Source of the DNA: JAZDFH01 sp043808035
Lineage (GTDB): Bacteria; Patescibacteriota; Minisyncoccia; UBA6257; Colwellbacteraceae
Direction of reading: 5' to 3'
NCBI GenBank assembly: GCA_043808035.1
Contig: JAZDFH010000052.1
Coordinates: forward strand, 1-25,617
DNA: 25,617 nucleotides
The notes below the pieces were generated by a model. The model made no database searches. It was given only the letters and a program-made list of their open reading frames with translations, and had not been told where the DNA came from. Shown here in pieces: positions 6,506 to 13,386 of this stretch (positions are counted from its first letter, which is position 1; every line of letters starts with the position of its first letter). A program made the translations under genes and the position numbers.

Positions 6506-6546
6506 AGCGCAAAAAATCGGGGGGTTCCCCGATTTTTTGCGCTTTT
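6506..6546 (+). terminator. 17-bp stem terminator after the H1-like gene
   Basis: 6506-6522 pairs perfectly with 6527-6543 around the loop GGTT: AGCGC, six A's and TCGGGG, then the complement. T's follow (6543-6546). It separates the H1-like gene from hpf. Confidence 0.9.
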
Positions 6547-6559
6547 CCGAGAAGTTTCT

Positions 6560-6565
6560 TATAAT
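6560..6565 (+). promoter_or_regulatory. -10 box of hpf (and probably secA)
   Basis: A consensus TATAAT ends eight bases before the hpf ATG, giving a leader of about two bases. secA starts 20 bases after hpf and shows no promoter of its own. Confidence 0.6.
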
Positions 6566-6573
6566 GACGATGT

Positions 6574-6897
6574 ATGAAAATTGATATTAAAGTAACCAAT
6601 ATTGAGCTTACAGCTCCCTTGAGAGAGTACATTGAAGATAAGATCGGTGGATTGGAAAAATTTTTAGTTCGATTCAATACTGATAGTATTTTTGCGGCAG
6701 TTGATGTTGGACGTTCAACAAATCATCATAAGCAAGGAGAGATTTTTTACACAGATGTAAATTTAGAATTACCTGGAAAGATATTACGAGCGAAAAAGGA
6801 ATCAGAAGATGTTCGTGCATCGATTGATGCTGTAAAAGATGCGATGCAACAGTCTATAAAAAAATATCTTGGGCAGCAGTTTGAAGATCATCGATAA
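6574..6897 (+). CDS. hpf: Ribosome hibernation promoting factor, short form
   Basis: This 107-residue protein is of the HPF/YfiA (RaiA) type, which binds the 30S decoding region and shuts down idle ribosomes. The family pattern is visible: a start MKIDIKVTNIELTAPLREYIEDKI, LEKF, a central VDVGR strand and HHKQGEIFYTDVNLELPG. Then come the basic turn ILRAKKESEDVRASID and the helix AVKDAMQQSIKKYLGQ. It lacks the C-terminal dimerisation domain of long HPF, so it is a short form. It ends in two adjacent stops (TAATAA) and is followed 20 bases later by secA. An hpf-secA pair is also common in other bacteria, which supports both calls. Confidence 0.93.
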   Translation: MKIDIKVTNIELTAPLREYIEDKIGGLEKFLVRFNTDSIFAAVDVGRSTNHHKQGEIFYTDVNLELPGKILRAKKESEDVRASIDAVKDAMQQSIKKYLGQQFEDHR

Positions 6898-6917
6898 TAA
6901 GAAAGAAAAATAAAAAT

Positions 6918-9485
6918 ATGAAATTATCCGATTTATTGGGGCATTTTTTTTCATCGGCCACACGACCGAAAGAAATTGATGAGATTAATGCGCTTGAGAA
7001 TGAAATACAAAAATTGAGCGATGAGCAACTGCAAGATGAGAGCAAGATGCTCAAAGCAAAAGTATCTTCCGGAACATCCCTTGATGATGTACTTGTTCGC
7101 GCATTCGCGTTGGTACGAGAAACATCTCGACGTACTTTAAAACAACGACATTACGATGTGCAATTGTGGGGCGGAATTGCTCTTCATACGGGGTGTGTCG
7201 CTGAGATGTCAACGGGGGAAGGAAAGACACTTGCTGCTACAGCGCCGATTTATTTAAACGCATTAACGGGAAAAGGAGTACATGTTATTACGGTAAATGA
7301 TTACCTCGCGAAACGTGATGTTGTATGGATGGGACAAATTTATCATTTTCTGGGTATTTCAGCATCTTGTATCGTTCATGATTCGGCATATCTCTATGAT
7401 CCGACGTGGCGTATTACTTCTGAAGAACGTGAAGCCTTGGATAAGGAGCGGGATGAAAAAGGGGGATTTTTAATAAAAGAAGATTTTTTGCGACCGATCT
7501 CAAGGAAGGAAGCATATGAAGCTGATGTTACGTATGGGACAAGTCATGAATTTGGGTTTGATTATTTACGTGATAATTTAGCATATTCTACCGTGCAACA
7601 ATCACAAAGAAAACATATGTTTGCGATAATCGATGAAGTTGATTCTATTTTGATTGATGAGGCACGGACACCTCTTATTATTTCGATACCTGATAAGGAA
7701 TCGTCAGAATACTATAGAATTTTTGCCCAAGCGGTGGCACAGTTCATAAAAGACACAGACTATACTGTTGACGAAAAAATGAGAGCGGTAGAGATTACTG
7801 AAGATGGTATTAATAAAGCTGAAAAGTTGACAGGTATTCAAGATATTTATTCAGTCGAAAATATTCGGATAGTTCATTATTTAGAGGCAAGTTTAAAAGC
7901 GCGAGCGTTATATGAATTGGATAGAGATTATGTTGTGCGTGACGGGGAGATCATCATTGTTGATCAATTTACTGGACGACTTATGGAGGGACGGCGGTAT
8001 TCCTTGGGGCTTCATCAAGCGATTGAGGCAAAAGAGAGTGTGAAGGTAAAAGAAGAATCTCGGACATACGCGCAAATCAGTATCCAGAATTATTTCCGTA
8101 TGTATGAAAAATTGTCAGGTATGACAGGAACGGCACAGACATCTGCTGAAGAATTTCATAAAGTATATGATCTTGAAACTGTCACTATTCCAACAAATAA
8201 GCAGATCTCACGTATGGATAGTCCTGATGTTGTTTATAAAACGATCAAGGCAAAATATGATGCGATCGCGGATGATATTAAGAAACGGCATGATAATGGG
8301 CAGCCGGTTCTTATAGGAACTGTGTCGATTGAAAAGAACGAAGAACTTGCAAGGGTTTTGAGACAAAAAGGTATTCCGTGCGAGATTTTGAATGCAAAGA
8401 ATCATGAACGAGAAGGTGGCATCATTGCGCAAGCTGGACGTTTTGGAGCAGTAACTGTTGCAACAAATATGGCTGGTCGAGGAGTTGATATTATTTTAGG
8501 AGGAAATCCTTTTAACGAAGAGGAAGCGGAAAAGGTCAAAGTAGCAGGAGGATTACATGTGATTGGCACTGAGCGACATGATGCCCGGCGTATTGATAAT
8601 CAACTTCGTGGTCGTGCGGGACGGCAAGGGGATGTCGGCTCGTCTCAGTTTTATTTATCGCTTGAAGACGATTTAATGCGTGTTTTCGGTGGAAATAAAA
8701 TCGCTGCTCTGATGGATAGATTCGACTTACCAGAAGATTTGCCTATTGAGAATAAAATGGTTACTCGTGCGATTTCCCAGGCGCAAAGTAGAGTTGAGGG
8801 ATTTAATTTCGACGCTCGGAAACATTTACTTGATTACGATGATGTTTTAAATAAACAACGAGGCACATTTTATCGAAAACGCCAACGGTTAATAGAGGGT
8901 ATAGAAAAGAAATATATACGCGATATCATCGAAGAGTCTATTGAAGGCTTTTTGTTACGGATACCGACCTTCGAACAATCTACTGATACGGAAGAAGAAT
9001 ATTCCCGTTTAGTGAAAGAATCTCAATTGGTTGAAAAAGAAGAAGATTCTTGTACCTCAATTGAAGATATAAGAGACATAGTCAAAAATCGTCTTGATGT
9101 ATATGATAATTTACATATCATTGGAGGGCAGCTCGCTTCGTTACTTGATTTTATTTGGATGAATCATCTTGAAGATATAGAAGCATTGGCGGAATCTGTA
9201 CGTATTCGGGCATATGGACAAAAGGATCCGCTCGTGGAGTATAGGAGGGATGGCAAGGAACTCTTCGAACGTATGTTGCAACATTTTAATGAATGGACAT
9301 TTATGAATGTTTTTAAATTAGAGAAGGCTGTTCAAGAAGCTGCTGTAAATATGGAAGTTGCTGTTGTTCAATCTGCGGTTAAACAGAATAAGAAACCAAC
9401 ATATTCAGGCTCGCAAAAAGTTGGGAGGAATGATCTATGTCCATGTGGTAGCGGAAAGAAATATAAGAAATGTCACGGAGTCTAG
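6918..9485 (+). CDS. secA: Preprotein translocase ATPase SecA
   Basis: The 855-residue motor drives unfolded preproteins through SecYEG using ATP at the membrane. Domains in order: a helicase NBD1 with Walker A MSTGEGKT (GEGKT at residues 100-104); TVNDYLAKRD and YGTSHEFGFDYLRDNL; the DEVD box in IIDEVDSILIDEARTP; and the preprotein cross-linking domain after it. NBD2 follows with GTVSIEKNE, NMAGRGVDI and GGLHVIGTERHDARRIDNQ-type motifs and RGRAGRQGD. Next are the helical scaffold and wing regions and a linker. The C-terminal zinc motif is CPCGSGKKYKKCHG (C-x-C-x8-C-H), the binding site for SecB or ribosome. Length and motifs are complete. No Shine-Dalgarno sequence precedes the ATG; the upstream bases are A-rich. 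Confidence 0.98.
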   Translation: MKLSDLLGHFFSSATRPKEIDEINALENEIQKLSDEQLQDESKMLKAKVSSGTSLDDVLVRAFALVRETSRRTLKQRHYDVQLWGGIALHTGCVAEMSTGEGKTLAATAPIYLNALTGKGVHVITVNDYLAKRDVVWMGQIYHFLGISASCIVHDSAYLYDPTWRITSEEREALDKERDEKGGFLIKEDFLRPISRKEAYEADVTYGTSHEFGFDYLRDNLAYSTVQQSQRKHMFAIIDEVDSILIDEARTPLIISIPDKESSEYYRIFAQAVAQFIKDTDYTVDEKMRAVEITEDGINKAEKLTGIQDIYSVENIRIVHYLEASLKARALYELDRDYVVRDGEIIIVDQFTGRLMEGRRYSLGLHQAIEAKESVKVKEESRTYAQISIQNYFRMYEKLSGMTGTAQTSAEEFHKVYDLETVTIPTNKQISRMDSPDVVYKTIKAKYDAIADDIKKRHDNGQPVLIGTVSIEKNEELARVLRQKGIPCEILNAKNHEREGGIIAQAGRFGAVTVATNMAGRGVDIILGGNPFNEEEAEKVKVAGGLHVIGTERHDARRIDNQLRGRAGRQGDVGSSQFYLSLEDDLMRVFGGNKIAALMDRFDLPEDLPIENKMVTRAISQAQSRVEGFNFDARKHLLDYDDVLNKQRGTFYRKRQRLIEGIEKKYIRDIIEESIEGFLLRIPTFEQSTDTEEEYSRLVKESQLVEKEEDSCTSIEDIRDIVKNRLDVYDNLHIIGGQLASLLDFIWMNHLEDIEALAESVRIRAYGQKDPLVEYRRDGKELFERMLQHFNEWTFMNVFKLEKAVQEAAVNMEVAVVQSAVKQNKKPTYSGSQKVGRNDLCPCGSGKKYKKCHGV

Positions 9486-9573
9486 TATCTCCCATTTGGT
9501 TTACAGGAGTGATGTCTCGTTTCAATTGAATATTTGTTTAAAGGGGAAATGAGGAAATAATTGCGATAATGGT

Positions 9574-10167
9574 ATGCAAGAGATTGAAGTAAAGTTTTTA
9601 AATATTGACATTGGAGTAGTTCAAAGAAGGCTTGAATATATTGGGGCAAAGAAAGATGGAGAATATTTTCAGAGGTGGAAAGTATTTGATTACCCTGATT
9701 GGAGACTTGATAAAGATGGTTCATGGCTTCGATTGAGAGATGAGGGGGATGGAAGAATAACACTGACGTTCAAAAAGCGTTTAGGTATGCAGAGTAGGGA
9801 AGGTGCGATTAATGATTTGGGGATGGAAGAGATAGAGTTGCAGATAGATAGTTTCGATAATGCTGTTTGTCTGTTTGCAAAAATAGGGTTTATTGAGAAG
9901 CATTATGCCGAGAAACGGAGGATTCGATGGAAAAAAGATGACACTGAATTTGATATCGATATATATCCTGAACTTGAACCATATCTTGAAATTGAAACGA
10001 CATCATGGGATAAAATTGATGAAGCAATTGAAATTTTAGGATTTGATCAACAAGATAAGAAAATTTTTTCTGCTAATCAAGTATATGCACTGAAAGGTAT
10101 TAAGGTGGCCGATTTGGAACGCATAACTTTTGCCGAAGGGTTGGTAAAGCGACCAAAAGAGTATTAA
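9574..10167 (+). CDS. CYTH-domain phosphatase or cyclase-like protein
   Basis: This is a 197-residue protein of the CYTH family (CyaB-like class IV adenylate cyclases and thiamine or inorganic triphosphatases), which use metal and a tunnel of charged strands to bind triphosphates. The signature ExExK is present as EIEVKF (residues 3-8). Then come WLRLRDEGDGRITLTFKKR with paired basic residues, MEEIELQI, EKRRIRW, DTEFDIDIYPELEPYLEIET and a final VYALKGI. These acidic and basic strands match the triphosphate tunnel. A triphosphatase role is more likely than cAMP synthesis because no cAMP machinery is seen. A GATAAT box lies three bases before the ATG. Two Nudix genes follow within 20 bases each, so the three may form a nucleotide or phosphate housekeeping operon. 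Confidence 0.85.
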   Translation: MQEIEVKFLNIDIGVVQRRLEYIGAKKDGEYFQRWKVFDYPDWRLDKDGSWLRLRDEGDGRITLTFKKRLGMQSREGAINDLGMEEIELQIDSFDNAVCLFAKIGFIEKHYAEKRRIRWKKDDTEFDIDIYPELEPYLEIETTSWDKIDEAIEILGFDQQDKKIFSANQVYALKGIKVADLERITFAEGLVKRPKEY

Positions 10168-10182
10168 AACAAGTATATTATA

Positions 10183-10671
10183 ATGGAACAAAATCAATAT
10201 CTTCACGAGGTGGCAATTACGGGTATTATTGTATATGATGAAAAATATTTGATCACCAGAAGATCCCCGAATAAGAAACGATTTCCTGGGATGTGGACTG
10301 TTCCCGGTGGCAAATTGGAGACAAAGGACTACATAGCATTACCAAAAGATGCGGAGTATTATTGGTACAATGTTTTAGAACGAGTTCTAAGGAGAGAGAT
10401 CAAAGAAGAAGTTGGGATTGATATAGACAATATTGACTATGTCACAAGTTTAGCAACGGTTCATGTAGACGGTGCTCCATCGTTAGTAATTTCTTGTATG
10501 GCTGATTATGTGGGAGGCAATATCATATTGCAAGAAGACGAATTAGACTCTTATGCATGGGTTGATCTTGAAGAATCGAAAAAATATCCGTTACTTGATG
10601 GAATTTATGACGAATTAGTCATGGCAGAAAATCGTAGAAAAGGGAAAAAGTCTGAATGGCAAAGATTTTAA
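10183..10671 (+). CDS. Nudix hydrolase with an insertion in the Nudix box
   Basis: This 162-residue protein should cleave a nucleoside-diphosphate-linked substrate with a divalent metal. VPGGKLE starts the Nudix box and VLRREIKEEVGID ends it, but about 17 residues (TKD to YYWYN) are inserted after the first Glu. The usual G-x5-E-x7-REUxEExGU spacing is therefore broken on the N-side while the metal-binding REIKEE is intact. The preceding strand TRRSPNKKRFPGMWTVPGG is typical of MutT/ADP-ribose-type members. The substrate cannot be named. The start codon sits three bases after TATATT. It lies 15 bases after the CYTH gene and 13 bases before a second Nudix gene. Confidence 0.85.
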   Translation: MEQNQYLHEVAITGIIVYDEKYLITRRSPNKKRFPGMWTVPGGKLETKDYIALPKDAEYYWYNVLERVLRREIKEEVGIDIDNIDYVTSLATVHVDGAPSLVISCMADYVGGNIILQEDELDSYAWVDLEESKKYPLLDGIYDELVMAENRRKGKKSEWQRF

Positions 10672-10684
10672 GTGTGATATTTAT

Positions 10685-11155
10685 ATGGACGATTATTATA
10701 GACAATTACCTCGAAAAAGCATGGCTGCGGGAGCATTAGTTTTTAATGCAACGTCTGAATTACTCATTGTAAAACCAAGTTATATGAATGATTGGTCCAT
10801 CCCCGGAGGGGTTGTTGAGGAGAATGAGTCACCTAGGAATGCGTGTATACGAGAGATCAAGGAGGAAGTTGGTATTGTTTTGGGTAATATTTTGCTCCTA
10901 TGTGTTGATTATATGTCTTCTGATGTCTATAAAAGCGAAAGTCTCCAGTTTATTTTTTATGGTGGTGTATTGAGTGAGGTCGAGGTGAGAAAAATAACGA
11001 CGGATGGAGAAGAAATCGTTGATCATAGATTTGTGGATATCGAGACGGCAGTGGAACTCCTTGGAGGACCAACTAAAGGATTGGCGAGAAGGCTGCAAAG
11101 ATGCATGGATGTAGTCGCAAGTAATAGAGGGATATATTTGGAGAATGGGGCGTGA
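10685..11155 (+). CDS. Nudix hydrolase with canonical Nudix box
   Basis: This 156-residue protein has a Nudix box that fits the consensus exactly: GGVVEENESPRNACIREIKEEVGI. SIPGG leads in. The N-terminus AAGALVFNATSELLIVKP is a normal first strand pair. The C-terminal half carries FIFYGGVL and VDHRFVDIETAVELLGG. It differs clearly from its upstream neighbour, which has an insertion in the box, so this pair is not a recent tandem duplication. The gene ends with TGA, one of the TGA stops in the window. About 120 bases without a gene follow, holding a TATAAT (11192-11197) that has no convincing frame behind it. Confidence 0.9.
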   Translation: MDDYYRQLPRKSMAAGALVFNATSELLIVKPSYMNDWSIPGGVVEENESPRNACIREIKEEVGIVLGNILLLCVDYMSSDVYKSESLQFIFYGGVLSEVEVRKITTDGEEIVDHRFVDIETAVELLGGPTKGLARRLQRCMDVVASNRGIYLENGA

Positions 11156-11275
11156 TCTATTCGAGAGAACAAAACATATGGATTACGTTGATATAATAGA
11201 AAAGGCTATGGAATTTTATTTATGAATGAAACAGTATTTTGTTAAAAATGAGGGAAAGTTTGTTATTGCAGTATT

Positions 11276-11635
11276 ATGAAATATACAGGTTTATTACTTA
11301 AAGAAAGTTTGCGAGATGAAGCTGTTTTAAGCGAAATGACAGTGATTAGAACGGAGATTTGGGACGTTAAGAATGCTGTTGCGGGACAACCGAGACAATG
11401 GACGGCTGTTCACTTCGAAGTTGCCGAAGAAAAGGTTGTTGTAGTTGCCAGAGAATTAAGTAAGTCGTTAAAACCTGCATGGTATTTGAATATGTCGGGA
11501 GAAAGTAATGTTTTTGTTATATTTCATGATAAGGTATTTAAATATCAGAAAGGGGATGTGGTAAGGCGGTCTGAAGTGATTTTATATGGCAAGAATGAGG
11601 GTATACCAGAACATCAATTAGATTGGAAAGAGTAA
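11276..11635 (+). CDS. Small soluble protein, unknown
   Basis: This 119-residue protein is probably cytoplasmic; no signal or membrane segment is seen. It looks like a small alpha-beta fold: KYTGLLLKESLRDEAVL, a strand-rich middle (WTAVHFEVAEEKVVVVARELSKSL), then WYLNMSGESNVFVIFHDKVFKYQKGD. I do not recognise a named family. Coding use is uniform from start to stop and the frame is flanked by short spacers, so the gene is probably real. It converges with the glycosyltransferase gene, 30 bases apart, with no clear terminator between. Confidence 0.65.
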   Translation: MKYTGLLLKESLRDEAVLSEMTVIRTEIWDVKNAVAGQPRQWTAVHFEVAEEKVVVVARELSKSLKPAWYLNMSGESNVFVIFHDKVFKYQKGDVVRRSEVILYGKNEGIPEHQLDWKE

Positions 11636-11665
11636 TGGTATGGACGGTTAGTACTTTATTTTTCT

Positions 11666-12763
11666 TTAAAGATCAAATTCTTGCATATTTTTGATTGTTT
11701 TGAAAATTTTTTCTTTAAAATTATTTTTAGAAAATTGGTAAGCACTTTCAATAATGCATTTTCGATTGAAGATTTGTGTTTCATATCGTTCTACAGCTGC
11801 TGCAAGCTCTTGAGGTGTATTTTTATAGAAAAATGTACCATTGATACCTTCTTGCACGATTTCGAGCGCCCCTCCGCGACCATAGGCGATAACGGGAGTC
11901 CCGCATGTAATTGCTTCCGCCGCTACTAAGCCAAAATCTTCTTCTTGCGGGAATATGAAAGCTTTTGCGTTACTAATGATTTTTCTTAGTTCATTTTCGT
12001 CTTCAATCATTGGGTGCATCGTAATATAGGGAGACCGAATACGTTTTTTTATATTTTCTTTCTCCGGTCCATCTCCGATAATGAGAAGTGGTCTTTGTAG
12101 TATATTGAATGCATCGACGATGAGATCAAAACGTTTATAGTGAATAATGCGTCCAAATGCAAGATAATAAGGGCTATCTTTTTTTGTTTGTTCGGGGAAA
12201 AATAAGTCGGTATTTACAGGCGGATATAGAACATCGGCATCGCGGGCATAAAAATTGTTAATTTTTTCTCGTGTATAATGTGAATTGGTAAAAATAATAT
12301 CAGGTCTTTGTGCTGCTCGTTTGTCCCAATGTCGTAAAGCGTATAGAAGAGGTTTCCCTATATTCAAAATTGGTTTTGAGAACAAGGTACCGAGATACAT
12401 TTCTGGCTCCCATGCATATCGAAGCGGTGAGTGGATATATGAGATGTGGGGCGTATTTTTGTATCGTACTCCTTTGCCGAATCCTGCGGAATCAGAAATA
12501 ATAAGGTCATATTGTTTTCCGAGATTTAGTGTACAGGCGGCGGGAGCAAACAATGGGATGAAGTATCTGTGGTTGTTGCGGATCAGTGGTTTATCAAGAA
12601 AACTGGTATAAATGGTGCGATCATTAAATCGATGACCGAGCGATTCGTTGTCGTGAAATAGTGTATAAATTGGAGCGTCAGGGAACATTTCTGTTAACGT
12701 TAACAGCACGCGTTCAGCACCTCCGAATTGATTCAGATAATCGTGTACTAATGCAACATTCAT
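11666..12763 (-). CDS. GT4-type glycosyltransferase
   Basis: This is a 365-residue enzyme when read from the ATG at 12763; an upstream ATG at 12796 would add 11 residues but overlaps the -10 box. It is expected to transfer a sugar from a nucleotide-sugar donor to a lipid-linked or surface glycan, with a GT-B fold. The N-terminus MNVALVHDYLNQFGGAERVL is typical of GT4 enzymes, with the acceptor-binding GGAE loop. YLAFGRIIHYKRFDLIVDAF and LLIIGDGPE open the C-terminal domain. The donor-binding EX7E motif is EEDFGLVAAEA, followed by CGTPVIAYGRGGALEIV. It diverges from the sugar transferase gene through shared promoter DNA, so the two are probably expressed together for surface polysaccharide. 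Confidence 0.9.
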   Translation of the reverse strand: MNVALVHDYLNQFGGAERVLLTLTEMFPDAPIYTLFHDNESLGHRFNDRTIYTSFLDKPLIRNNHRYFIPLFAPAACTLNLGKQYDLIISDSAGFGKGVRYKNTPHISYIHSPLRYAWEPEMYLGTLFSKPILNIGKPLLYALRHWDKRAAQRPDIIFTNSHYTREKINNFYARDADVLYPPVNTDLFFPEQTKKDSPYYLAFGRIIHYKRFDLIVDAFNILQRPLLIIGDGPEKENIKKRIRSPYITMHPMIEDENELRKIISNAKAFIFPQEEDFGLVAAEAITCGTPVIAYGRGGALEIVQEGINGTFFYKNTPQELAAAVERYETQIFNRKCIIESAYQFSKNNFKEKIFKTIKNMQEFDL

Positions 12764-12769
12764 AATTGT

Positions 12770-12777
12770 GTTATAAT
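12770..12777. promoter_or_regulatory. Overlapping divergent -10 boxes (bidirectional promoter)
   Basis: On the plus strand TATAAT (12772-12777) ends six bases before the GTG of the sugar transferase (12784). On the minus strand TATAAC (12775-12770) ends six bases before the ATG of the glycosyltransferase (12763). The boxes share the palindromic TATA at 12772-12775. Both transcripts would be leaderless, and polymerase could bind in only one direction at a time. Confidence 0.65.
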
Positions 12778-12783
12778 TGTACC

Positions 12784-13386
12784 GTGAGTTATCCAAAATG
12801 GAAACGAGTCTTTGATGTCGTCGGTGCCTTTGTTGGGCTTATTATTATTGTGCCATTTGTTCCTTTTATTGCGCTTGCCATTAAAATAGAAACTCAAGGT
12901 CCGGTTATTGTAAAGTTGGGACGTATTAGTGAAGGAAGGCGTGTGGAAGTGTATAAATTTCGCTCGATGATTGTTGGCTCGGCTCGTTTCAAGAAGAACC
13001 TTGTTCATCTTAATGAACGAAGTGATGGCCCTTTTTTTAAGATACGGAAAGATCCACGCCTCACGAAAACGGGCGTTTTTTTGCGAAAATTTAGAATTGA
13101 TGAGTTCCCTCAATTTATTAACGTTCTAAAAGGAGAACTCGCTTTGGTTGGCCCTCGTCCACATGAGCCCGAAGAAGTTGCAGCCTATCCTGAAGAATAT
13201 AAGCATGTGGCGAGTTGTCGTGCGGGAGTGACGGGGTATTCGCAGGTAAACGGTTCTTCAAGCTTGCCGTTTTTACGAGAGCTTGAATTAGACTCGTGGT
13301 ATATACAGCATGTTTCATTATTAGGTGATATGCGAGTGATTATGAAAACGATCGCAATTTTATTTTTTGACCCAACAGCCGTATAA
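12784..13386 (+). CDS. Bacterial sugar transferase (phosphoglycosyl transferase)
   Basis: From the GTG at 12784 the protein has 200 residues. A TTG at 12766 would extend it, but the -10 box lies inside that extension. It belongs to the monotopic phosphoglycosyl transferases (PglC/WcaJ catalytic domain), which load the first phospho-sugar onto undecaprenyl phosphate at the inner membrane face. Seen in order: KRVFDVVGAFVGLIIIVPFV (the re-entrant membrane helix), GPVIVKLGR, YKFRSM, KDPRLTKTGVFLRKF, the catalytic Asp-Glu in RIDEFPQF, and GELALVGPRP. RAGVTGYSQVNG follows. The length equals the catalytic core alone, without the N-terminal membrane domain of WcaJ. DUF4012 and lepA follow in the same direction with overlaps. 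Confidence 0.92.
   Translation: MSYPKWKRVFDVVGAFVGLIIIVPFVPFIALAIKIETQGPVIVKLGRISEGRRVEVYKFRSMIVGSARFKKNLVHLNERSDGPFFKIRKDPRLTKTGVFLRKFRIDEFPQFINVLKGELALVGPRPHEPEEVAAYPEEYKHVASCRAGVTGYSQVNGSSSLPFLRELELDSWYIQHVSLLGDMRVIMKTIAILFFDPTAV

Noticed and set aside
9574..11155. CYTH plus two Nudix genes as a nucleotide-signalling defence system
   Set aside because: No sensor, effector or cyclase partner is present; housekeeping phosphohydrolases explain the cluster.
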